Positions 52,368 through 62,260 of a stretch of 64,000 nucleotides of DNA are shown in pieces (within the stretch, counting starts at the first letter, position 1; the number at the start of each line of letters is the position of its first letter). Where the stretch lies: the NCBI GenBank assembly GCA_949825045.1, contig OX463818.1, positions 36,844,906 to 36,908,905 on the forward strand, written 5' to 3'. This stretch comes from Argyresthia goedartella (taxonomy: Eukaryota; Arthropoda; Insecta; Lepidoptera; Argyresthiidae). The notes beneath the pieces are model-generated. The model ran no database searches and was not told the origin of the DNA. It saw only the letters and a program-made list of their open reading frames with translations. The position numbers and the translations under genes are program-made.

Positions 52368-54554
52368 TGTAACGGCATTAAAGGCTAAGGTCGAGCCACC
52401 GCTATCAGTAGCTATGATCGTCTATTCTACCTACCCCAAAAAGAGATGTCCCGATTCAGCTGTAAAATTTGTAAGTTAAGAATGATAAGTCTGAATTTCT
52501 CGTTCGTTGAGAAGTTCGTTAGGCGTACAATAGTCGAGCGGAAGATTGGTTCAGGAATTTAGAGTTTCAAGTTAAGACAGAGAAGCATATATGTCCGCAA
52601 GCCGGTAATTCGCATCAGTTAGCGGTGTATTGCGCCAGATCGATCGTTGTTGTATTTTGTGTGATGGTACCATTTATTTTTTTGTATATATGGGCGCTTG
52701 GAACTTCTTTTAGTGGTCGACCACGATTTGTAATATTTGTTTGGGATATCGTATAGATATCCGTCGTAGTTTTACGACGTGAGTACTCAATGATATTTCA
52801 TGTGCTCGCTAGTAGCGGCTTTTGGTGGTTCCAATTATATAATTAGTTCACGGCAATAACGATCCAAAAAGACCGGTTTACACAATTGCGATTTGATTTT
52901 CCGAAATGGGTTTGAACTAGCGGTTACCTCAAAAGGTCCGTAACTTTTTGAAACCTTCAACTCTGCGCAATTTGAGCTGGATGTTTTCGAAACGTAGTCA
53001 TTAGCGCTTTAGGAGATCTAACCCACACCATAGCGAAATGCATACTTCGGTAAATTCCGATCTATGAATTCCACTAGCCTCAGCACGTCCTCGACTGAGC
53101 CTAATCATATATATTTGACTCAGCCTACACATTAGACCTCCAGCGAAATTTACATTTAATTTAAAGATGCAACTTGAATCCAACCTGACCCAAGGCAAAG
53201 CAAAACAACCTACCCGGTCCTAAACAATGAACTTAGACTGTAATTTGATCTCTTCGCGCGTCCCCGACAACACTCAAATGTCAAAATATCAACAGGATAG
53301 GTTATCTGTGTTGACACTGGTTTAACTTTGTTCTGAATTTGTTATTTCCATCCGCGGAACCTCATCGATCAAACAGTCTCCCTATGCCCTGCCAGCCTAG
53401 GTTTAGCCGCAACTAAACTCCTGTCTAGCCTAGTCTAAAAACCTAGTGTTATACCACGTCCATCATCGACACCACTCGATAATGGTTGAGTTTGATTTGA
53501 ATGTGCTTGTATTTTTAATGACTGTGTGTGTGGGAATTTCAAAACTCGCTACTCGAAAGGAATGAGGAGAGGATTAGCCCGCGAATATCCTAAGAGCCAA
53601 TCCAGGAACCCTATGGTGAAGGAAAAAGGAATTTAGGGTCGCTCCAAGCCCAGACTCAGACTCAGATCAGTTACCTACAAGTTCTTATCTAACGACCCAA
53701 GGATAGTTTTGGAATTTGGGGTAGGTTGATATAAAGGATAGGAACCGAGGTATATCTCGGCGCTTCAGACACTCACGAAAATCCACTGTAACTTCGCAAT
53801 CACAATTCGTCTAGTTCAGACGCGTAAGACGGCAGACCAAAACTGTTTAGAATCGTGAAAGACGACTGTCACAGTAGCTAGACGCTGAGACTGAATGCTC
53901 TCCCTTCCCCCGCAATCGTATTTATAGTCCCCACATGTCTGAAAAAAAAATGGCGTCCTTTGCGAACAGGCTCTGCCCAAGCGAAGCTTCTTATCACTAA
54001 CTACACAGGGTCTAATTTCAACCATGCCATGCAGATCCGCCGTTCTACAAATTGTGTGTACGCATATTCACTATGATCAACCGTAGGTTATCACTCAAGT
54101 CATTCGGTACTGCCGATACACAGAATCTGTTGATCGCTGACCATAAAAGCTTGTTGCGATTAATTAAGCCTTCCCGACCGCTAGCGCGCTAGACAAAGAT
54201 CACTAGAATGATATTCAACCTAGTCATGTCAAACTCGCAATCTCATACCAAACAAACGCAATTGTATATTTGCAATCAACATAATAGCTTTCTCCGTATC
54301 GTTCCATAATAACCTTCCATTATTTAGTTATTCATAATTTATTCAGCGCGCAGCCAAATCGGCTCTGATCCCTACACATCTCGCAGGAATGCGACAAAAA
54401 AACCTGACCTGAACTCTGTTCCTGGAACCAAACCACGCGTCGGCTCATTGCTTTTTGCTACCTTACCCTGAGCTACTCAAAAGCCCAAACGTTAAATGAC
54501 CCTCTGTCACGAAAAATGAAGTATCAAATGTACTGACTCTCGTGTACCATTACA
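52368..54554 (-). repeat. Gyp-Q 5' LTR (2.19 kb)
   Basis: The left 996 bp match the 3' LTR. The right 1.19 kb has no copy here because the 3' LTR lost it. It holds a TATA box and initiator (minus strand) at 53926-53890. The end at 54554 rests on the inverted ends and CGGG. Confidence 0.68.
53890..53926 (-). promoter_or_regulatory. Core promoter in the Gyp-Q LTR: TATAAATA and TTCAGTC
   Basis: TATAAATA at 53926-53919 and an arthropod-type initiator TTCAGTC with the presumed start A at 53892, 34 bases from the first T. The spacing is right for an RNA polymerase II promoter. Confidence 0.6.
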
Positions 54555-54599
54555 CGGGCATACTATGAGCATCAGCGAAGTCTTGCCACTTGCTGTGCA

Positions 54600-55021
54600 A
54601 AATAGGAGTCCGTTTTTAGGGTTCCGTACCCAACGGGTAAGAACGGAACCCTATTACTAAGACTTCGCTGTCCGTCCGTCCGTCTGTCACCAGGCTGTAT
54701 CTCAAGAACCTAGCTAGCTAGAGAGTTTAAATTTTCACAGATTATGTATTTCTGTTGCCGCTATAACAACAAATACTAAAAAACAGGATAAAAGAAATAT
54801 TTAATACAGAATTGTTGTTGAACAATTCTTTCAATACCACATACAAACTTATGGATGCACCTGGTTACGTACATGGAGTGTGAAAGTAATCGCACCAATA
54901 ACTTTGTAAACTATATTTTGCTGTGTAAAATCCAAACTATTCACTCCACATCATCGCTTCCATTGAACGGTGGTACGGAACCCTTCGTGCGCGATTTAGA
55001 CTCGCACTTGACCGGTTTTAT
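54600..55021. repeat. Dispersed insect repeat with inverted GGGTTCCGTACC ends
   Basis: GGGTTCCGTACC at 54619-54630 and its exact complement GGTACGGAACCC at 54972-54983 bracket a stretch with (TCCG)n (54672-54684), CACCAGGCTGTATCTC and TGCCGCTATAACAACAAATAC. I recognise this wording as a repeat common in lepidopteran DNA but cannot assign a class. A shorter hairpin lies at 54618-54652. Confidence 0.65.
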
Positions 55022-56955
55022 TTAGATATCATAGCATGTAAGAGGTCTTGTGACCAAATATATGCAGTCTCTTTCGTGTGCAGGTCGTGTGGGTCTTTCC
55101 CTAGCTTCGTTTAGACAGTTGTGATTTCGTGTAACACGGCCTGTTCAGGACGTGCAAAGCGCAATTCGAGGGCACGCATGATCTCGTCTGGATCTTCTAC
55201 GGTAAGGGGTAAGGTGCATATGGTGTCGCGCACAGCGCGAGTCGCCATAGAACATTTTGGTATGTATCAACATCAGTAATGTCAATATATATTTTGCAGT
55301 GTGGTAACACTACTTTTGCTTTGCTTTGCTTTGACTAATTTTTGTATGTTGGTACGGGACATTCTGAAGATGGCGGGAAGAATGGCGCCGAGAGGTGAGA
55401 ACTGGCGAAGTTGTTTTTGGAGAAAGTGGTGTGTGAGGCATGTAAGAAGCTGCGAGCTTCTTAGAGGACCATCTGGAAAACCCCATGTGAATGTTTGCAC
55501 TGAATTTGCTATGTCGACCTATGTATGAGCCGTAGAAGGATGACGAGACCGTATAGGGAACTTGACTTTACTTTGCTGTCCAATCTTGCAGTGCAAAGCG
55601 CTACTGGTATTCAAGGACATTGTACTTGGAGCCCGTAGCTCCCAAGAGGTGTGATCCGGCAGCACACTGGCACGGTCGACTATTTATGGAGCAACCGTGG
55701 CAGGATTATGGGGAAGGTGGAGGTCCTCGTGAGGACACAGTCCTCGCGTCCGGCTGGTAACTAACTTATTATGCTTGCAGTCACCAGGGTACGAAACGTA
55801 CTCAGACTGGAGCTAGTCGACCGATGCCCAGACCCCAGACCTTGTGAATATGCGAGATTGATTCAGTATTGCAATGAGACGTGGATGCTATCACGTTGGG
55901 GACACCCTGAAGGATTAAGCTGAGGCTTAAACGTATTAGGCGTCGTATGACAAATGAATACACAAGGTCTGGTTTGGAAAGGAGGTGCATATTGTAAGGC
56001 ACCAGGTAAGACCATGCATGAGTGTGGCACAGCCACAAGAGAGGGACTACAGTTCGCGGCGAACTGTAAACTTATTCTGAGGCAGATAAATGTAGTATGA
56101 GTGAAATAAAACAGGTCGACTTCTCCTTCTATGCTTATACAGTCTAATATAAATTATCTTTGTTGCCCGAGATACGTTTGTGAAACCAGGCAGTTCACAG
56201 TTTGAAAGCTAAAGGGGCGACATATGGTTTATTTTGCCTCGCCTACCAAAGTTTTGTATAGCCTGTTAATATTCTCTTGAGGAATGTGGTGTAGCCTGGA
56301 GTGATCATAACTTCTATCGACAACCATTCTGACATATTGCCGTTGAAGGTAAATAGTTTAGAGTTTTTATAAGGCTTCTCTGTGAGACTTATAACGAAAT
56401 TTACTAAGCAGGTCAAATACTCACCGTATTTTTGCGTGTGTCCGTATTCGCTCCGCCGCTGGTTACCCTGACCTCTTGTCATTGTGGTGTTGTGGCGTAC
56501 CATACTCGTCCTGCTAGCCCACGGAACGCTCTCCCGTCGACCGGGGGCTCATCGTAGCTCGGGGATCTGTGAAGAGCACGAGCCTGAAGTGCGGTCGATG
56601 GTGATCATGTCCAACTCCTCAGGGCGGGTCTCATATGCGGGCCATAGACAATGAAGATCTAATTCACTGCCATGAGGGTCTCCAACGGGCGGTGATACAT
56701 CGCGCTTTACGTACTCACCTGACGGGGTCTTCCGTAAATCTATTACCTGGCTCCGATGCGATGGGTCCCGGGCGCGCCCCAGATCTTCTTGCTTCACCGC
56801 TAGTCAAGAGTAATTCCTATCTTATATATACATAGTCAGGTCATAAGTTCTATCACATGTGCAATATGAAATAATTTAGACATGTTTATTATTTATGTAA
56901 ACATTTATATAGCAAAATGAACTTAATAAAACATAGCTTCTTATGGTAATAAAGT
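55022..56955. other. 1.9 kb without a recognised gene
   Basis: Only short frames. (CTTTG)n-like run at 55314-55330. On the minus strand two sites resemble splice donors: GGTGAGTA (near 56425) and CAGGTGAGT (near 56719), each after a short open stretch; an exon of an unknown gene is possible but not shown. AT-rich 56830-56950 may be the mariner end. Confidence 0.4.
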
Positions 56956-57780
56956 TTATTCAAAATGACCCCCGCGATTTTGAATACAGGCCTTTATTCT
57001 GCGCGGCCAGTCGTCTAACGCAGCACGAACGAGGTCCATGTCAATATCGGCGGCTGCCTTAATCAAGGATGCCTTGAGTGACTCCAAATCAGGATGAGGC
57101 TTTGAGCAGGCCTTTTCCTCCAAGTGTTGCCATATCTTGTAATCTATCGGACTCAAAACTGGACTGGAGGAGGGCCAGTCTTCGTGCCGGATGAAGTCGA
57201 TTTCACGCGCCGCCAGCCAGTCTTGTGTGCTTTTCGCTCTATAAGCTGGCGCAGAATCTTGTTGGAATACCCAGTGCCTGTTATTAAACATGGTATGAGA
57301 AACAGGTTCCACAAGGTTCTTGAGGACTGTATTTTGATACACAACTGCATTCGTTTTTACGCCTTTCTCACAAAAATGTACCTCAGTTAAGCCCCAATAA
57401 GAGACTCCCAACCAAACGATGAGCGAGGATGGAAAATGACCTCGTTGGACACGCGGAATACGGTTGCTCGCTTCTTCGCTGCTGTGTGCGTGCACACCTT
57501 ATCATTTTGTTTGTTGTATGTCCTTAACCCTTCACTTCACACGAGCGTGGAAAGCATTCTGGCTATACCCGAAATATTGTTCAATCCACCTTGGCCTATC
57601 GCAGGGCTGACTCCCAACAAATTCTCGCGTTTGGAAGACGGATCCCAACTTTCCTACCCAACTTTCGGCTCAATACGAAGGGGCCTCAAAAAACCCTCGC
57701 GCTATCACGGCAAAAACAACAAGCTTTTAGGTTACATATTTTTATCGTCTCACACGTCTCACCCAGACGGGCGAAAGTAA
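56956..57780 (-). pseudogene. Mariner-family transposase (DD37D type), decayed
   Basis: 180 codons open at 57495-56956: L-I-V-W-L-G-V-S-Y-W-G, F-Q-Q-D-S-A-P-A-Y and S-P-I-D-Y-K-I-W. Between the Asp of Q-Q-D and the Asp of P-I-D are 37 residues, so DD37D (maT-like). One extra base near 57493 shifts the frame after Q-N-D-K-V. Upstream, 57500-57780 has damaged N-terminal traces with several stops. It cut and pasted DNA in the nucleus when active. Terminal repeats were not found. Confidence 0.82.
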
Positions 57781-57785
57781 AGTTA

Positions 57786-57978
57786 AATTTATAATTTATC
57801 ATAGACCGCCTCCGCTTCTGCACGGATGCGCGCCAGCTCGACGTCAGCGATATCCTCTTTAAGCCTAACAGATTTTCGCTGTGCGATCACTGTCACTGCT
57901 AATGTGGATAGACTACTCACCTTGTTGTTTGGGGCCTCCCAGGGTCAGTATCTTTGGCAGATTCCTGTTCAGCCATCT
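57786..57978 (-). pseudogene. Possible gag N-terminus of BEL-T
   Basis: Minus strand ATG (near 57976) opens 19 codons to TGA; another frame then reads R-K-S-V-R-L-K-E-D-I and E-L-A-R-I-R-A-E-A-E-A and ends near 57795. The charged helical wording suits a gag start. Its place right after a BEL LTR and primer-like site supports this. Weak on its own. Confidence 0.4.
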
Positions 57979-58020
57979 TCGACTTTTCGGTTTGTGGACT
58001 ATAATTTAGGTAAGTTTTTT

Positions 58021-58249
58021 CCGTGAAGGACCAAGGACCGTGTCGAAGACGGTCAAAGAAACTTTGTTATAAGATAGACGGTTATATTTAAATATACGAA
58101 AAATACAGAAGAGCCTTTTCCGCATCACTCTATTAAAACACAACAACTGCTAGTTTAAAAAAAGGAACACGACAATAACAAAACATAAAGCTAAATGTTA
58201 GCTAGTTAGTTAGTAAAGCTCAGCTACTGACGAGCCTCTGTCGCGGACA
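58021..58249 (-). repeat. BEL-T LTR (middle copy) with primer-like site
   Basis: Minus strand starts TGTCCGCGACAGAG at 58249, after GGGGAGGGCCC (58260-58250), a good purine tract. TGGTCCTTCACGG at 58033-58021 resembles a primer site. 58095-58249 is repeated at 58525-58663. Confidence 0.6.
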
Positions 58250-58510
58250 GGGCCCTCCCCATGAAGTCTCGGCCTCGAGGGCTCACATACTGCTATATCC
58301 GCGTCAAAGGCTCTAGAGGGAGACGAACTAGTTTGCGACTAGGACGTTTTAACATACCAGCGGCCGTCCGCATATCCTCCACCCTGACAATGTCGCCGCG
58401 GCCTCTTATATCCGCACAACCCTTCCGCGTGGCCAAACTCCTCGAGGTAAGTTGCCCTCAGCGATGAGGACGATATCGCCGACAGCCAGGTTGTCGCCGG
58501 TAGTGCCTTA
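58250..58510 (-). pseudogene. BEL-T pol C-terminus, DUF5641
   Basis: Minus strand reads V-G-D-I-V-L-I-A-E-G-N-L-P-R-G-V-W-P-R-G-R-V-V-R-I-Y, the end domain of BEL/Pao pol. It differs from BEL-A and BEL-D (L-V-L-I/V-K-D-A-N-L-P), so it is another family. Everything upstream in pol is gone. Confidence 0.75.
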
Positions 58511-58524
58511 TTTTAATACCGTGG

Positions 58525-58663
58525 TACGAAAAATACAGAAGAGTCTTTTCCGCATCACTCTATAAAAACACAACAACTGCTAGTTCTAAAAAAGGAACAC
58601 GTCAATAACAAAACATAAAGCTAAATGTAGCTGGCAGCAACTGACTTGACTCTGTCGCGGACA
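58525..58663 (-). repeat. BEL-T LTR, second partial copy
   Basis: 139 bp matching 58095-58249 with some changes and small length differences; the outer end ..GCGGACA at 58663 equals the LTR end at 58249. Confidence 0.75.
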
Positions 58664-58681
58664 ACTAATAATACATTGATT

Positions 58682-59000
58682 TCACTTATCTTTATTTTTA
58701 AGATAGCCAATGGAAGAACAAGCAGTGGGGATAACCCCAGAATTAACGTCTTCAAGATAATTTGACACTGAGTAATATTCCTTCAAACATAATTTACTTT
58801 TAATAAACGTTTTGAATGTATATGTCGATAAGCTTTGAATTGTATCGGGGACCTTATTGTAAAAGCGTATAAATTGGCCGATGAAGGAATTGGAAATTTG
58901 GAGATGTCTAATAGAGTAGCTGGACAGTTTATTCTTATTTATAGCATTATAATTATGGCTGCCGTCAGGTATGAGGAAGGAGTTCTGAACCAATAAAACG
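58682..59000 (-). pseudogene. LINE-U: 3' end of a Jockey/CR1-type ORF2
   Basis: Minus strand: S-Y-S-I-R-H-L-Q-I-S-N-S-F-I-G-Q-F-I-R-F-Y-N-K-V-P and K-E-Y-Y-S-V-S-N-Y-L, matching in style the last 90 residues of LINE-F, LINE-M and LINE-O. The tail at 58682-58700 is AAAAATAAAGATAAG. Truncated just upstream. Confidence 0.75.
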
Positions 59001-59145
59001 AATAAAAAGAAACAAACAAAAACATCCTGTCGAATTCAGAACCAGCTTCCTTTTTTGGAGTCGGTTAAAAAGGGCACAACACAAAATCAACGCTTTTCGC
59101 TATTGGTTCAACTTACATTCAAGTCGATGTTGGATCAAATATTGT
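59001..59145. other. Unassigned short interval
   Basis: GGAGTCGGTTAAAAA near 59055 resembles wording in lepidopteran repeats; nothing firmer. Confidence 0.3.
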
Positions 59146-59149
59146 TTAA

Positions 59150-59535
59150 ATATATTTTTTAAATATAACTATCTGAGAAATAATGAAAAATAAACAATCC
59201 AACACAAATCGAACTAGGCCCGTAGTAAGCTCAATAAGGCTTGTGTTATGGATACTAGACGACGATATATATAAAACAGGGAAAAATACTTTCGTAAATA
59301 CATAGAAAACAACCAAGACTAAAACATAAACATTTACATACAGGCACATAAATTGCTTCTGGCCCCACACTATGATACCCTGTGTCGTGGGAACCAGAAA
59401 CAGCGACGTCACATACATATAAACATCCAAGACCTGGGGTATTTTTTTTTCTTTACCCCCAGCCGGGGATCGAACCCGGAACCTCTCGCATGGTGGGCAG
59501 ACCCTTAACCCTTGTGCCATAGGAATTCCCATTCC
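59150..59535 (-). mobile_element. SINE with tRNA-like head
   Basis: Minus strand: box A-like TGGCACAAGGGTTAAGGG (59517-59500) and box B GGGTTCGATCCCCGG (59477-59463), followed by a body whose end contains ACACAAGCCTTATTGAGCT (near 59242), a phrase I know from lepidopteran SINEs. It would be transcribed by RNA polymerase III and moved by LINE enzymes. Box spacing is normal for a tRNA head. Confidence 0.75.
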
Positions 59536-60270
59536 CGGGAAGTCTGGAACAAAACCCTACTGTGGTAACCTGGAGGACTCGCGGGTGGACGGATTTAATT
59601 GGGTTTTTGGGGTTGGTATTATTAGACTTCACTGCGATAGCTCTTAGCTACTTATACATTATATTTATATGTATTTTATAAAATCGGATTGGTGCTAGGA
59701 AAGTTACCCGCTTAACAAGGAAGCAATTAAGTGATCCAAAATCTCGCTTCTAAAAACTCAATAGCAAAATGTGGTTATTATGGTATGAATTATTTTGTAC
59801 CACTTCACAAGAAAGCGTGAACATTAATACAGCTGGCTGTTTGGTATTTAAGTATGATTGTTTGCGATGCAGCTGATGCATTGTGTGAGATGCAACGCGG
59901 CTTGTTTGTATACCGGCGCACACGCACACGCTGCGCGCGAGTGCGTCTCTTGCGCACCTCCTCCGTGTTGGCAGCGCGCCATGTGCGCCTGCGTCGGTCG
60001 CTGTATCGCGGTCATACTCCCAAAACACGGTTTTCTAACAAAAAATAACCAGAGTCTGCTAGTCTGCTGTAGTCGATCGCCGTCCGGAGACACGTCTACA
60101 TCTCGCTTACTATTGATCGGCGTGCGTAATTTACTGGTAATAGCTTTTAGCAAAGCGTTGATGACTGGTCGTTGTTTGAGTGATTGCGAGCAGTCAACGT
60201 TAATAAGTGTAACGCGGCAACGGTCACGCGCGATTGCCGCTGGAGTCGCCAGTTCTGCCAACTGGGCCAT
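59536..60270. other. Non-repetitive-looking flank of the candidate host gene
   Basis: No TE motif. CG content rises from 59900. Short open frames on both strands here read cysteine/arginine-rich and look like shadows. It could contain promoter or 5' UTR of the + strand gene. Confidence 0.4.
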
Positions 60271-60354
60271 ATGCGCCCGCGCACACCATACGTCAACACG
60301 ACTGACCTACTCGCTAACATCGACGCTGATGATGTGAACTCAAAAGCATTTGAG
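60271..60354 (+). CDS. Candidate host exon (28 codons) with strong splice donor
   Basis: ATG at 60271, then P-R-T-P-Y-V-N-T-T-D-L-L-A-N-I-D-A-D-D-V, ending G-A-G before GTGAGT (60355-60360). The acidic, balanced wording looks real. The exon ends in phase 0, but the next good acceptor (61314) would give an immediate TGA, so its partner exon is unclear: it may join an exon outside the window, or the product may be very short. Product not recognised. Confidence 0.4.
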
Positions 60355-61314
60355 GTGAGTAAAACCACATTTGGTTTTATTGATCTCTTTATTACTTAGA
60401 TAGCTGCAGCTGGTTTATTTCGTGTGTAAGTTGTTGCCCCGGTCTGGTTCGGCTGAGATGCATCGGTACAAGGCCTGCACTGACGCACGCGCAACTCATA
60501 AACACTGCGGCATATTATTAGCGGGGACATTACGCTGCACATTATTCTGATGGTGCGTGTAAGTAGGTAGTCATCACAAACGTTATTCATTTCTTTGACT
60601 CAGTATTTGCAAATCATTTCGACGTCACATTATATGAAACAATATCTACTTCCCTATTCGCTAAGCAAAAGTTTGTTGCTGTACTCTTGTGCTGAATCTT
60701 TAGTTTTGTCTTTTAAAGCTACATTCTTTAGAGCGAGTTTATCTCTAAGAATAATATCATACGATTGTATCCCGCGTCATCTCTTTCTAAGACAATTTTT
60801 GAGTTGAACTAGAACCAGTTGAAGTAGGAGGCCAAAGATGTTCGATGTGTCTTGACGTGTTTCTTATATTACAACAGCCAACTTGGCCATCTCTGGTTAG
60901 AGATAAGCTCACCTTTGTACAGGTATTTTCCATTGTGATTTGTCTGTCAACTTTTGTTTTGTGTAACCCATGCCTTTCTTCACTCAACCAGCCTAATGTT
61001 GTGATGGTATTCCTACAAGCAATCTGTACCAACAATGTAATTGTTTTATGTAATAATATGTAATTACACTGCACAAAGTGACCAGTTTGTTTTAATAAAT
61101 TTTATACATCAGTAAGGGGTAAAAAATACTCTATATTATAATCATGTCAATAGTGTTATTATTAAAAGTTCCTGGAATCATATTATTTCACGATTTATTA
61201 GATCCAGGATTTTAATGTACACTGAGTCCTGATATCTGTACTCTTAATATGAATAAAGACCTTTGAAAATCGATCAAATCAATCTGTACCAACAGTGAAT
61301 GTAATTATTTTCAG
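60355..61314 (+). other. Candidate intron
   Basis: AT-richer than its flanks, no TE motif; ends with TAATTATTTTCAG at 61302-61314. AATAAA-type signals at about 61097 and 61250 also allow a transcript end here. Confidence 0.35.
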
Positions 61315-61365
61315 TGACTCTTCAGAACCCAGGGTAGCATCAGCAGCAGCCAGCAGAGCGGGTAG

Positions 61366-61476
61366 ATGGAGGCGGTGTACCCCGCGGCGGCGTCGGCGCT
61401 GGCTCGCGGGCGGCGCGGCCGGCGGGAGATGCGCCAGCGGCGACACACGCAGCCCGTCACCTTCGCCGAGATCAAG
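61366..61476 (+). CDS. Candidate host coding exon 1 (37 codons)
   Basis: ATG at 61366, preceded by an in-frame TAG at 61363, so translation would start here if this frame is used. Arg/Ala-rich start, then H-T-Q-P-V-T-F-A-E-I-K, ending before GTACGG in phase 0. The exon may begin at 61315 after the acceptor. Very GC-rich. The next exon joins in phase 0. Product not recognised; a second frame (+1) is also open across both exons but reads only Arg/Ser/Pro-rich. Confidence 0.45.
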
Positions 61477-62065
61477 GTACGGGACGGGGGACGGGGGGCA
61501 TACGGGAGTGATCAACTCAGGCGCTATCACAATCATCCGGTACCCTAAGGGCGATTTGCACCAGACGATTGACAGCCGCTAAATATACCCAAATTAAGTC
61601 AGTGCCGTTAAGTTACGTAGTCAAGCACAGCAAGGATATTGCCTGTCAGCCAGGTTGCCACTTAGTACTTATTTAAGTTGTGCTTAAACTGTATAAATTT
61701 AGTAGCTTCAAGTCTGGTGCTAGTCGGCCTAACTATACGGTATTCAGGATGGGAGTGGAGTTCAATTAGCCACGCCTTTTTCGAGTCTGGGTGGCAGCGG
61801 CATTATTGCACCTATGTTATTTTCGTACCAGTTACTCGATGCTACATTATGCTGACATGGGGCTATATGGCCTCTAGCCGAAACTATGAAAATAGTTTAT
61901 TCCCGATATATTCCATCACTGTTTGCTATAACATCCGTATAATGCACCTAAGATAAGGAGATAAGCGGCATTGCAACCAGAGCACGGACTTTACTGTCTT
62001 CTTACCTTAACGCACCAGCTGCCCTAACTGTCGCGTGGTCTGATATCCCTTGTACTCTGTGACAG

Positions 62066-62260
62066 GAGGTGGACGAGGAGAGCGAGGCTCTCTGCGCCGA
62101 GCTGGAGCGGCGCGGCAGTACGCGGCGCCGCCCCGACGTTCTGCGTGCCGAGCGGGGCGCGGCGGCAGGCGCGGGGGCGGAGCGCCGGCGCGCGCGCAGC
62201 CGGCCCCTCGAGCTGTCGGAGGCGCCGGAACCACCCGCTACTAACCAGCAGGGCACTTGA
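62066..62260 (+). CDS. Candidate host coding exon 2 (64 codons and stop)
   Basis: Acceptor TGTACTCTGTGACAG at 62051-62065. Reads E-V-D-E-E-S-E-A-L-C-A-E-L-E-R-R-G-S, then an Arg/Ala-rich stretch and a Pro/Glu end; TGA at 62258-62260. With the exon at 61366 it would give a protein of 101 residues with a short charged helix across the join. Could be the conserved tail of a larger protein through other exons. Confidence 0.45.
   Translation, partial: EVDEESEALCAELERRGSTRRRPDVLRAERGAAAGAGAERRRARSRPLELSEAPEPPATNQQGT

Larger units (their letters stand above)
48382..54554 (-). mobile_element. Gyp-Q: Ty3/Gypsy element with long LTRs and a 3' deletion
   Basis: Minus-strand order from 54554: 2.19 kb 5' LTR, primer site, gag, pol in the -1 frame (protease, RT), then a deletion that removes RNase H, integrase, purine tract and the start of the 3' LTR. 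Outer ends TGTAACGG (48382) and CCATTACA (54554) are near-inverted. CGGG flanks both sides (48378-48381, 54555-54558). The right end was found by this match, so it needs confirmation. Confidence 0.75.

Noticed and set aside
59450..59520. A tRNA gene
   Set aside because: Boxes A and B are present, but there is no intact cloverleaf end, and a SINE body follows.
61295..61582. Arg-rich frame in the +1 phase across the host exons
   Set aside because: Low-complexity Arg/Ser/Pro text from GC-rich DNA; the frame with V-T-F-A-E-I-K fits the splice sites and reads more like protein, although it is not proven.
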